A stretch of 12,279 nucleotides of DNA from assembly GCA_019114645.1 (NCBI GenBank), contig DXFC01000230.1:1-12279 (forward strand). The letters run 5' to 3'. A program made the translations under genes and the position numbers. Below are positions 1 through 6,037 of this stretch, piece after piece. Under the pieces are notes generated by a model. That model was not told where the DNA came from. It searched no databases and worked only from the letters and a program-made list of their open reading frames with translations. Origin of the DNA: Candidatus Halomonas stercoripullorum. GTDB lineage: Bacteria > Pseudomonadota > Gammaproteobacteria > Pseudomonadales > Halomonadaceae. Position 1 is the first letter of the stretch, and every line of letters starts with the position of its first letter.

Positions 1-145
1 CCCAGGCCTGTAGCTTGGCATCCAGTTGACGCGCCATCTCCAGCGATAACGCATTCAGTGACTTCGGCGAGTTAAGCCGGGCAATACCGATCCGCCCCCC
101 GTCAGGGGTCGGCAACTCATCGAAGATAACCGCAAGTTCGGTCAT
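1..145 (-). CDS. Enoyl-CoA hydratase/isomerase family protein, probable 3-hydroxyisobutyryl-CoA hydrolase (partial, N-terminal 48 residues)
   Basis: Only the N-terminus is in the window; the gene continues past base 1. The visible protein contains RIGIARLNSPKSLNALSLEM, the first strand and helix of the crotonase fold, where the KSLNALS stretch builds the start of the CoA pocket. The oxyanion-hole and catalytic residues lie outside, so hydratase and hydrolase cannot be separated from sequence alone. A hydrolase turning 3-hydroxyisobutyryl-CoA into 3-hydroxyisobutyrate (valine degradation) is preferred because the preceding gene looks like an isobutyryl-CoA dehydrogenase, and this pairing is common in Pseudomonas-type clusters. 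The ATG start is supported by an AAGGAGA ribosome binding site (complement of 154-160), 8 bases upstream. The gap to the preceding stop is 23 bases, so the two genes are probably one operon. Confidence 0.75.
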   Translation of the reverse strand, partial: MTELAVIFDELPTPDGGRIGIARLNSPKSLNALSLEMARQLDAKLQAW

Positions 146-168
146 GCTTGAAGTCTCCTTGTTCGCAC

Positions 169-1335
169 TCACTGCAATGCCTCGATCATTCCATCCGTCA
201 GCAAACGGCGGGCAACAATGACGCGCATTATCTCGTTGGTACCCTCAAGAATCTGGTGTACCCGGGTATCACGCACCATCCGTTCCAGCGGGAATTCACG
301 CAAATAGCCATAGCCGCCATGCAGCTGCAGTGCTTCGTTACACACCTTGAACCCTACATCGGTGGCAAAGCGCTTGGCCATAGCGCAATAGGCGGTGGCT
401 TCCGGATCACCCTGGTCCAGGCGCCATGCAGAATGACGCACCATCAGACGCGCCGCGGTCAGTTCGGTCGCCATATCCGCCAGCTTGAACTGCAACGCCT
501 GAAACTGCGCCAGCTCACGACCAAACTGCTTGCGCTCCTGAAGGTAGTTGCGCGACAGGGTCAAAGCATGCTGCGCAGCGCCCAGCGAGCAGCTGGCGAT
601 ATTCAGCCGCCCACCATCGAGCCCCTGCATGGCCAGCTTGAACCCTTCACCCTCCTCGCCCAACCGGTTGGCGACCGGCACACGTACATCATCGAAGCTG
701 ATCAATCGGGTAGGCTGACTTTTCCAGCCCATTTTTTCCTCGTTCTTGCCGTACCCGATACCCGTTGCATCCGCCGGCACCAGAATGGCCGAGACACCGC
801 CGGCACCACTATCAGGCTCTCCGGTACGCGCCATGACCACTAGCACATCGTTGGCGCCGGCTCCGGAAATGAACATCTTGGAGCCGTTGATTACGTAATC
901 GTCGCCATCACGTATCGCCCGCGTACGCAAGCTGGCGGCATCAGAACCGGAGCCAGGCTCGGTCAGACAGTACCCGCCCAGACACTCTCCACTGACTAGT
1001 CGTTCGACCCAGGTTTCGCGTAACGCCTCGTCGCCCCACTTCGCCACCATCCAGGCCACCATGTTATGAATGGTGAGATAGGCTGTTGTGGAGATGCAAC
1101 CTTGGGAAAGCTGCTCGAAAATCAGTGAAGCTTCAAGCCGCGACAAGCCCAGGCCACCCCGATCTTCGGGCACATAAATCCCGAGCAAGCCAGCTTCTCC
1201 CGCCCGACGAATAGTGTCGATGGGAAAGAAGGAATCCGCATCCCATCGGGCGGCATGATCTGCCAGTTCCGCATGTGAAAAAGCAGCCGCGGCCTGCACA
1301 AGGGCCTTCTGTTCATCGCTAAGGGAGAAGTCCAT
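169..1335 (-). CDS. Acyl-CoA dehydrogenase, probable isobutyryl-CoA dehydrogenase
   Basis: This 388-residue protein has the normal length and architecture of a FAD-dependent acyl-CoA dehydrogenase, which oxidises an acyl-CoA to the 2-enoyl-CoA and passes electrons to electron-transfer flavoprotein in the cytosol. The N-terminal helical domain covers about residues 5-115. The first family signature YCLTEPGSGSDA is at 122-133, and the second, QLHGGYGYLREFPLERMVRD, is at 337-356. The putative catalytic base is Glu364 in LEGTNEIMR, the position used by medium- and short-chain enzymes. Overall it resembles isobutyryl-CoA (or 2-methyl-branched) dehydrogenases of valine breakdown; the substrate is inferred from resemblance and from the neighbouring crotonase-fold gene and LiuR-like regulator. 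The start ATG is preceded by GAGGA. It is divergent from the regulator across a 184-base spacer with two palindromes. Confidence 0.92.
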   Translation of the reverse strand: MDFSLSDEQKALVQAAAAFSHAELADHAARWDADSFFPIDTIRRAGEAGLLGIYVPEDRGGLGLSRLEASLIFEQLSQGCISTTAYLTIHNMVAWMVAKWGDEALRETWVERLVSGECLGGYCLTEPGSGSDAASLRTRAIRDGDDYVINGSKMFISGAGANDVLVVMARTGEPDSGAGGVSAILVPADATGIGYGKNEEKMGWKSQPTRLISFDDVRVPVANRLGEEGEGFKLAMQGLDGGRLNIASCSLGAAQHALTLSRNYLQERKQFGRELAQFQALQFKLADMATELTAARLMVRHSAWRLDQGDPEATAYCAMAKRFATDVGFKVCNEALQLHGGYGYLREFPLERMVRDTRVHQILEGTNEIMRVIVARRLLTDGMIEALQ

Positions 1336-1388
1336 AGAGTTTCCTCTTGTCTCTTGTTATGGCCATGCAATCAAACGGCAATGGTGTC

Positions 1389-1410
1389 AAACCTAGCACT
1401 TGCTAGGTTT
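1389..1410. repeat. Perfect 22-bp palindrome, candidate operator for the acyl-CoA dehydrogenase operon
   Basis: The arms AAACCTAGCA and TGCTAGGTTT are exact reverse complements around a 2-base centre (CT). The palindrome lies 54 bases upstream of the acyl-CoA dehydrogenase start. It overlaps, on the minus strand, a TTGACA hexamer (complement of 1385-1390). It also overlaps a possible -10 TAAAAC (complement of 1407-1412) that sits 18 bases from TTGTCG (complement of 1431-1436). The short central gap and its place at the promoter suggest a dimeric repressor site rather than a terminator. It does not resemble the LiuR-like palindrome 30 bases away, so a different regulator is implied. Confidence 0.6.
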
Positions 1411-1440
1411 TACCGCACACCACCCTTGGTCGACAAGCAC

Positions 1441-1456
1441 TTTACGTTAACGTCAA
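1441..1456. promoter_or_regulatory. Putative LiuR operator
   Basis: TTTACGTTAACGTCAA is a 16-bp palindrome with one mismatched pair, centred in the divergent spacer. MerR-family LiuR regulators of branched-chain amino acid catabolism are reported to bind palindromes built on ACGT half sites, and the adjacent gene encodes a LiuR-like protein. The site overlaps the candidate -35 of the regulator gene, so it could mediate autoregulation and also control the divergent operon. The assignment is inferred from position and symmetry. Confidence 0.6.
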
Positions 1457-1469
1457 CCTCGTCTAGTGT
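1441..1469 (+). promoter_or_regulatory. Candidate promoter of the LiuR-like regulator gene
   Basis: TTTACG (1441-1446) and TAGTGT (1464-1469) form a plausible -35/-10 pair with a 17-base spacer. Transcription would begin near 1476, which excludes the upstream GTG at 1466 as start codon and favours the ATG at 1520. Both hexamers are only moderate matches to consensus. Confidence 0.35.
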
Positions 1470-1519
1470 GGCGGTATGGTGCCGGGTGCCGCACCCAGCC
1501 ACTCAAGGAAAATAATACG

Positions 1520-1960
1520 ATGCCCCAAACCCGTGCGGAGCACACTCAAACACATCACGAAACCCTGGCTCAACAGCGCCGCACCTATGCGATCGGCGAA
1601 CTGGCCAGAATGTTCGAGGTCACGCCACGAACCATCCGCTTCTACGAGCAGGAAGGTCTGCTGGCACCCGAACGCCGTGGTCAAACACGTATTTATCACG
1701 AAAAGGATCGCGTACGCCTCAAGCTCACACTGCGTGGCAAGCGCCTCGGCTTTTCCCTGGCGGAAATTCGTGAGGTCATCGAAATGTACGACGCCCTGCC
1801 CGACGGCAATGCGCGTCAACTTCGCCGCTTGCTGGAGATTCTTGCTGAAAAGCGCAGCAATATGGAGCGCCAGCTGGAGGATATCCGCGTGATGCAAAGT
1901 GAGCTTGACGACGTAGAAGCCCAGGCCCGTGAAGTGCTAAAACGTCTCAACCAGTCCTGA
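1520..1960 (+). CDS. liuR: MerR-family transcriptional regulator, LiuR-like
   Basis: The 146-residue protein has an N-terminal winged helix-turn-helix of the MerR family (about residues 22-60, with TYAIGELARMFEVTPRTIRFYEQ), the conserved RLKLTLRGKRLGFSLAEIRE stretch at 65-84, and a C-terminal dimerisation coiled coil at about 95-145. There is no cysteine-rich metal-binding loop, which argues against a metal sensor. The sequence is close to Pseudomonas LiuR, which controls leucine/isovalerate and related branched-chain catabolic genes. The start at ATG 1520 is chosen over GTG 1466 because AAGGAA (1505-1510) lies 9 bases ahead of it and homologues begin close to the helix-turn-helix; about 20 polar residues still precede it. 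A 50-base gap to the acyl-CoA ligase suggests co-transcription. The effector is unknown, possibly an acyl-CoA intermediate. Confidence 0.85.
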   Translation: MPQTRAEHTQTHHETLAQQRRTYAIGELARMFEVTPRTIRFYEQEGLLAPERRGQTRIYHEKDRVRLKLTLRGKRLGFSLAEIREVIEMYDALPDGNARQLRRLLEILAEKRSNMERQLEDIRVMQSELDDVEAQAREVLKRLNQS

Positions 1961-2010
1961 GTCAGCAGCAAACGACAACCATAGCCAACTGCTACAACGA
2001 GAGTCAGACC

Positions 2011-3714
2011 ATGGAACGCCAAGTATTAGCAGAGCAAATCTCAAACAGCTATGTGAGCGGCACCAGCGATATACCGCTCAAGGGAGAAACCATTGGTGAC
2101 TGCTTTGATAACACAGTCGCACGTTTCCCTGATCGCGAGGCACTGCTAAGCCTCCATCAAGGGCTGCGTTACACCTGGAGTGAACTGCAGCAGGCTGTCA
2201 ACGAGGCGGCACGCGCCCTGCTTGCCTTGAATGTGAAAAAGGGCGACCGAGTCGGTATCTGGTCACCCAACTGTGCCGAGTGGGCCATTACCCAATTTGC
2301 TACCGCCAAGATCGGTGCGATTCTTGTCAACATCAATCCCAGTTATCGCACCCATGAGCTGGAGTATGCACTCAAGCAGTCAGGCACCTCGACCCTGATA
2401 CTGCAGGGTAAGTTCAAGACTTCCGATTACGTGGCCACACTGGCCGAGCTGGCACCCGAGCTGCGCGACAGCACGCCCGACAGCTTCACCAGCGCCAAGC
2501 TGCCCGAGCTCAAGCGTGCGATATGTATTGATGCCGCCTGTGTACTTCCCGGCATGTTGAGCTGGCAGGACATGCTGACCCATGCCGACAAGGTTTCCGC
2601 CGAACAACTGGCTGACATACAGGCCACACTGCAGTTCGACGAGCCGATCAACATTCAATACACCTCCGGTACCACAGGAGCCCCCAAGGGGGCGACCCTC
2701 TCCCATCACAATATTCTCAATAACGGCCTGTTTGTAGGACGCACCATGGCCTACACCGAGAATGACCGTGTGGTGATCCCGGTACCGCTCTACCACTGCT
2801 TCGGCATGGTAATGGGCAACCTGGGCTGTGTGACTCACGGCTCCACCATGATCTACCCCAGCGACGGCTTCGACCCCGAACTCACACTCAAGGCCGTTTC
2901 CGAAGAGAAAGCCACCTCGCTCTACGGTGTGCCAACCATGTTCATTGCCGAACTGGAGCATGCCAATTTCGCCCAGTACGATCTCTCTACTCTGCGTACC
3001 GGCATCATGGCCGGCTCGATCTGCCCCATCGAAGTGATGCGCAAGGTCATCGACAAGATGAACATGCAGGACGTCACGATCTGCTACGGCATGACCGAAA
3101 CCAGCCCGGTGAGCCTGCAGACCAAGACCGACGCCCCGCTGGAGAAACGCGTCACCACGGTGGGTACCATTCATCCCCACCTCGAGATCAAGCTCGTCAG
3201 CCCCGAAACCGGCGCAGTGGTGGGCCGCGGCGAAACCGGTGAGCTATGCACCCGTGGCTACAGCGTGATGCTCGGTTATTGGAATAATGAAGAAGCCACT
3301 GCCCAGGCCATCGACAGCTCCGGCTGGATGCATACCGGCGATCTGGCCACCATGGACGAAGAGGGCTATGTTGCCATCGTCGGGCGCATCAAGGACCTGA
3401 TCATTCGCGGCGGTGAAAATATCTATCCGCGGGAGATCGAGGACTTCCTGTACACCCACCCGCACATTTCCGACGTGCAGGTTATCGGCGTGCCCGACGA
3501 GAAGTATGGTGAAGAGGTCATGGCCTGGGTCAAGCTGGCTGAAGGGCAACAGCTCACCAGTGATGAACTCAAGGAGTTCTGCAAGGGCAAGATCGCCCAT
3601 TACAAGATTCCGCGCTACGTGAAGTTCGTCGACGAATTCCCGATGACCGTCACCGGCAAGATCCAGAAGTTCAAGATGCGCGAAGAAGCCACTCACGAAC
3701 TCGGCCTGGCCTGA
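2011..3714 (+). CDS. AMP-binding acyl-CoA synthetase (fatty-acyl-CoA ligase, ACSF2-like)
   Basis: This 567-residue member of the ANL adenylate-forming family activates a carboxylic acid with ATP to an acyl-AMP and then to an acyl-CoA. The core motifs are complete: the phosphate-binding loop YTSGTTGAPKG (217-227), YGMTET (359-364), HTGD (441-444), the hinge stretch GRIKDLIIRGGENIYPREIE (458-477) and the C-terminal TGKIQK (548-553) with catalytic Lys550. No signal peptide or membrane anchor is seen. It resembles the medium-chain/ACSF2 group of fatty-acyl-CoA synthases. It follows the LiuR-like gene by 50 bases and lies in a branched-chain catabolic locus, so a short or branched acyl substrate is possible, but specificity cannot be read from the motifs. 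The ribosome binding site is weak (CGAGAG). A hairpin follows the stop. Confidence 0.93.
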   Translation: MERQVLAEQISNSYVSGTSDIPLKGETIGDCFDNTVARFPDREALLSLHQGLRYTWSELQQAVNEAARALLALNVKKGDRVGIWSPNCAEWAITQFATAKIGAILVNINPSYRTHELEYALKQSGTSTLILQGKFKTSDYVATLAELAPELRDSTPDSFTSAKLPELKRAICIDAACVLPGMLSWQDMLTHADKVSAEQLADIQATLQFDEPINIQYTSGTTGAPKGATLSHHNILNNGLFVGRTMAYTENDRVVIPVPLYHCFGMVMGNLGCVTHGSTMIYPSDGFDPELTLKAVSEEKATSLYGVPTMFIAELEHANFAQYDLSTLRTGIMAGSICPIEVMRKVIDKMNMQDVTICYGMTETSPVSLQTKTDAPLEKRVTTVGTIHPHLEIKLVSPETGAVVGRGETGELCTRGYSVMLGYWNNEEATAQAIDSSGWMHTGDLATMDEEGYVAIVGRIKDLIIRGGENIYPREIEDFLYTHPHISDVQVIGVPDEKYGEEVMAWVKLAEGQQLTSDELKEFCKGKIAHYKIPRYVKFVDEFPMTVTGKIQKFKMREEATHELGLA

Positions 3715-3736
3715 TCTGCCAAACTCTTGCTCAACC

Positions 3737-3760
3737 AGCCCCCCGCTTCGGCAGGGGGCT
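3737..3760. terminator. GC-rich stem-loop between convergent genes, possible terminator
   Basis: AGCCCCC (3737-3743) pairs perfectly with GGGGGCT (3754-3760). Inside are a C/A mismatch and a GC-TTCG-GC tetraloop cap, giving a very stable hairpin 22 bases after the acyl-CoA ligase stop. There is no clear T-tract on either side, so intrinsic termination may be weak or helped by factors. It could serve both convergent transcripts. Confidence 0.55.
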
Positions 3761-3768
3761 CACCCCAA

Positions 3769-3786
3769 TGAGGTCATCCCACCTCA
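3769..3786. repeat. Second small inverted repeat between convergent genes
   Basis: TGAGGT and ACCTCA are perfect complements separated by CATCCC. The repeat lies 4 bases beyond the hpt stop codon and 8 bases from the larger hairpin. It may assist 3'-end formation of the minus-strand transcript; there is no T-tract. Confidence 0.35.
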
Positions 3787-3790
3787 ACGC

Positions 3791-4369
3791 TCACATTCCC
3801 TTGGGGGCGAAGATGCCCGGCGCATTGCGCCAGTAGCCCTTGTAATCCATGCCGAAGCCGAACACGTAGCGGTCAACGACTTCCAGGCCGCAGTAGTCGG
3901 CCTTGAGCCCCGGTACCGCCTTGCGGTCATGCCGCTTGTCCACCAGTACCGCAGTGGAAGTACTCGCGGCACCCGCCTCGCGACAATAGGCGAGAATGGC
4001 CCCCAGGGTGGCGCCTTCGTCGAGAATGTCATCGACAATCACCACATGACGGTCCGCCATGGGAATCTCCGGCGATACCCGCCAGAACAGCTCGCCACCA
4101 CGGGTATTGCCACGATAACGGGTAGCGTGGAGATAATCGACTTCCAGCGGGAAGCCTAGCCGCGTCAACAGATGGCCCGTGGTAATCAAGCCTCCGTTCA
4201 TCACGCAATAGAACACCGGCAGTTTATCGCCCAGGTCAGCACTGATCTGCTCTGCCATGCGATCCAGGGCACGCTCCACTTCTTCATGCGAAATCAGGCA
4301 GTCGGCGTTTTCCATGACATCACGCATGGTCGTCAGAGATTCATGAAAATCGGCTTCTAGTCTAGGCAT
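3791..4369 (-). CDS. hpt: Hypoxanthine-guanine phosphoribosyltransferase
   Basis: This 192-residue type I phosphoribosyltransferase would convert hypoxanthine or guanine plus PRPP into IMP or GMP for purine salvage. The PRPP-binding signature VVIVDDILDEGAT is at 109-121 with its paired aspartates at 113-114. Other family landmarks are YCVMNGGL (54-61), LHATRYRGNT (80-89, flexible loop), VLVDKRHDRK (141-150, with a purine-contacting Lys) and the C-terminal YGMDYKG-like FGMDYKGYWRN. The whole protein matches the Pseudomonas PA4645-type enzyme rather than E. coli Hpt. It starts 39 bases after the nagZ stop in the same direction, so it is probably the last gene of that transcript. The ribosome binding site is weak; Met15 or Met19 are alternative starts. 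Confidence 0.9.
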   Translation of the reverse strand: MPRLEADFHESLTTMRDVMENADCLISHEEVERALDRMAEQISADLGDKLPVFYCVMNGGLITTGHLLTRLGFPLEVDYLHATRYRGNTRGGELFWRVSPEIPMADRHVVIVDDILDEGATLGAILAYCREAGAASTSTAVLVDKRHDRKAVPGLKADYCGLEVVDRYVFGFGMDYKGYWRNAPGIFAPKGM

Positions 4370-4408
4370 GGATGTCTCGTGTCAATACAGAGTCAAATGA
4401 GGGAGGTA

Positions 4409-5422
4409 TTACAGTGAAGCCATGGCCTCAAGCCGAGCGTGCGCACGCCGCCAGCGACCTAGCGAAGAAAGGGATTCGAGGTCAGGACGCGCGCGGCCAT
4501 AGCGCAGACGCTTGGCCAAACGCACCGTGCGCCCTTCACAGGCATCCAGCGCCTGCAGTGCTGCTTCACGGTCATTACACACCAGCACCATGTCGCAGCC
4601 GGCATCCAGCGCTGCCAGGGCGCGTTCACCCGGCCCACCAGCAAAGCGGGCTCCCGCCATACCGAGGTCATCGGAAAAGATCGTGCCCTTGAAACCCAGT
4701 GATTCACGCAGCAGGCCCAACCAGCTTGAGGAGAATCCCGCCGGGCGCGAATCGAAGGCCGAGTAGATGACGTGCGCAGGCATGATGCCATCAAGACGCG
4801 ATGCCAGGGTAGCAAAGGGAACCAGGTCGTGCTCGCGCAGCTCCTCAAACGGACGCTCATCCACCGGTAGTTCAAAGTGGGAGTCACCCGCCACACCGCC
4901 ATGCCCGGGATAATGCTTGCCCACCGCCGCCATGCCTGCCTCGTGCAAACCTTCCACGAAAGCTCCCGCCAACGCGGCGGTTATCTCGGGATCGGCAGAG
5001 AAGCTGCGATCTCCGATAACACTGGAAATCCCGCTATCCACGTCGAGTACGGGCGCAAAGCTGAGGTCCAGGCCACAGGCAGCCATCTCCATGCCCAATA
5101 GCCAACCAGCATCCAGACTCAAGCGTTGCGCCACTTGGGGGCTTTCGGCGTACTCCTGGCCAATACGCCCCATGGCAGGCAAGCGTGTGACGCCTTCAGT
5201 AAGGCGCTGCACACGACCACCCTCCTGGTCGATCGCCAGCAGCAGTTCGGGGCGGATACGCCTGACGGCATCGCAAAGTTCACGCACCTGCTGAGCATGT
5301 TCGATATTGCGGCTGAACAGAATGACGCCACCCACTTCGGGGCGCCGGAGCAGATCACGTTCCTCGCTGCGCAGTTTGGTGCCTTCGAGATCGAGCATCA
5401 CCGGACCGGGGGCCTGGGACAT
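4409..5422 (-). CDS. nagZ: Beta-N-acetylglucosaminidase NagZ (beta-hexosaminidase, GH3)
   Basis: The 337-residue single-domain family 3 glycosidase acts in the cytoplasm in peptidoglycan recycling, removing GlcNAc from GlcNAc-1,6-anhydroMurNAc-peptides imported by AmpG. Landmarks are PVMLDLEG (7-14), AIDQEGGRVQR (63-73), the flexible catalytic loop KHYPGHGGVAGDSH (169-182) with the Asp180/His182 pair, MPAHVIY (214-220), and FSDDLGM with nucleophile Asp251. The length matches the E. coli enzyme (about 341). ATG at 5422 is chosen over an in-frame GTG 6 bases upstream because AAGGA lies about 8 bases ahead of the ATG. A candidate promoter is CTGTCA (complement of 5478-5483) and TAAAAT (complement of 5454-5459), 18 bases apart. 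It lies downstream of a YkuD-fold gene likely to act in the same pathway. Confidence 0.95.
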   Translation of the reverse strand: MSQAPGPVMLDLEGTKLRSEERDLLRRPEVGGVILFSRNIEHAQQVRELCDAVRRIRPELLLAIDQEGGRVQRLTEGVTRLPAMGRIGQEYAESPQVAQRLSLDAGWLLGMEMAACGLDLSFAPVLDVDSGISSVIGDRSFSADPEITAALAGAFVEGLHEAGMAAVGKHYPGHGGVAGDSHFELPVDERPFEELREHDLVPFATLASRLDGIMPAHVIYSAFDSRPAGFSSSWLGLLRESLGFKGTIFSDDLGMAGARFAGGPGERALAALDAGCDMVLVCNDREAALQALDACEGRTVRLAKRLRYGRARPDLESLSSLGRWRRAHARLEAMASL

Positions 5423-5453
5423 GTTCACTATCCTTGAAGCGGGAAAGGAGCTG

Positions 5454-5483
5454 ATTTTAGACTAAAGTATCCGAGGGTGACAG
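5454..5483 (-). promoter_or_regulatory. Candidate nagZ promoter
   Basis: On the minus strand CTGTCA and TAAAAT are separated by 18 bases, with the -10 ending about 31 bases before the nagZ ATG. This would allow nagZ-hpt to be transcribed apart from psrA. The match is moderate and judged by eye only. Confidence 0.3.
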
Positions 5484-5494
5484 CCAGCCCTAAC

Positions 5495-5524
5495 TAGTGA
5501 CACTAGCTGTAGTGACCCTAGCTG
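5495..5524. repeat. 15-bp direct tandem duplication at the 3' end of the YkuD gene
   Basis: TAGTGACACTAGCTG (5495-5509) is followed at once by TAGTGACCCTAGCTG (5510-5524), 14 of 15 bases identical. The second unit contains the TAG stop of the YkuD-fold gene (complement of 5518-5520). The first unit also holds a perfect short palindrome with its flanking C, CTAGTG-A-CACTAG (5494-5506). Confidence 0.7.
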
Positions 5525-6036
5525 TGCAGCCACACCGGCATACCTGGTGGAGCCAATTTGAAAAGCTCGAGCAGATCCGTATCACGCATACGAATACAGC
5601 CATGCGAACGCGGGACGCCCATTGGCTGATCGGGTGGCGTGCCATGAAAATAAATATAGCGCCGTTGGGTATCGACATTTCCGCCACGATTGAAGCCCCG
5701 CTCCAGACCACACAGCCATAAGATACGCGTCAGGATCCAGTCACGTTCCGGGTTGGCCGCCGCCAGTTCCGCATTGTAATACTCTCCGGTAGGCCTGCGC
5801 CCACGGAATACCGTACCCGGCGGCAGCCCCTCACCAATGGCGGCGCGAATATAGTGCCAGCCAAGCGGCGTACAGCCACTTCCTTCTTGCTGGCCAGTAC
5901 CGGCCAGGGCAGTGGAAACAGGCCACTGCCGGCGGCTTTCCTCCCCGTGCCGGTACACCACCCGCTGGGCAGTGATGTCGACTTCAAGCCAGCCACTCTC
6001 TTGGGGTGGCAGCGCTTGTAAGCGGGGCGTATGCAC
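5518..6036 (-). CDS. L,D-transpeptidase (YkuD-fold) family protein lacking a signal peptide; possible cytoplasmic L,D-carboxypeptidase
   Basis: The 172-residue protein is a minimal YkuD catalytic domain. The active-site motif is complete: His131 in FHGTP, then SHGCIRM at 144-150 with Ser144, nucleophile Cys147 and Arg149. The N-terminus (MHTPRLQALPPQESGWLEVD) has no hydrophobic segment or lipobox, so export by Sec or Tat is not apparent. Known periplasmic L,D-transpeptidases form 3-3 crosslinks or attach Braun lipoprotein; signal-less YkuD proteins in Acinetobacter (ElsL/LdtK) and Vibrio (LdcV) are reported to be cytoplasmic L,D-carboxypeptidases that trim tetrapeptides during murein recycling. 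The neighbour nagZ, a cytoplasmic recycling enzyme, supports that role here by inference. The start is GTG at 6036, one base after the psrA stop (TGACGTG), with a GGGAGG ribosome binding site inside the psrA end, so translation is coupled to psrA. Confidence 0.85.
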   Translation of the reverse strand: MHTPRLQALPPQESGWLEVDITAQRVVYRHGEESRRQWPVSTALAGTGQQEGSGCTPLGWHYIRAAIGEGLPPGTVFRGRRPTGEYYNAELAAANPERDWILTRILWLCGLERGFNRGGNVDTQRRYIYFHGTPPDQPMGVPRSHGCIRMRDTDLLELFKLAPPGMPVWLHS

Positions 6037-6037
6037 G

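Noticed and set aside
148..843. Long plus-strand open frame of 231 codons opposite the acyl-CoA dehydrogenase
   Set aside because: It is fully antisense to a gene with complete family motifs, has no recognisable domain, and its composition reflects the codon bias of the opposite strand.
1466..1519. Upstream GTG start for the LiuR-like regulator
   Set aside because: It lies inside the candidate -10 element, lacks a ribosome binding site and adds residues absent from homologues.
2380..3180. Minus-strand open frame of 266 codons opposite the acyl-CoA ligase
   Set aside because: It is antisense to the conserved adenylation core; its His/Gly-rich translation matches no family and no ribosome binding site was noted.
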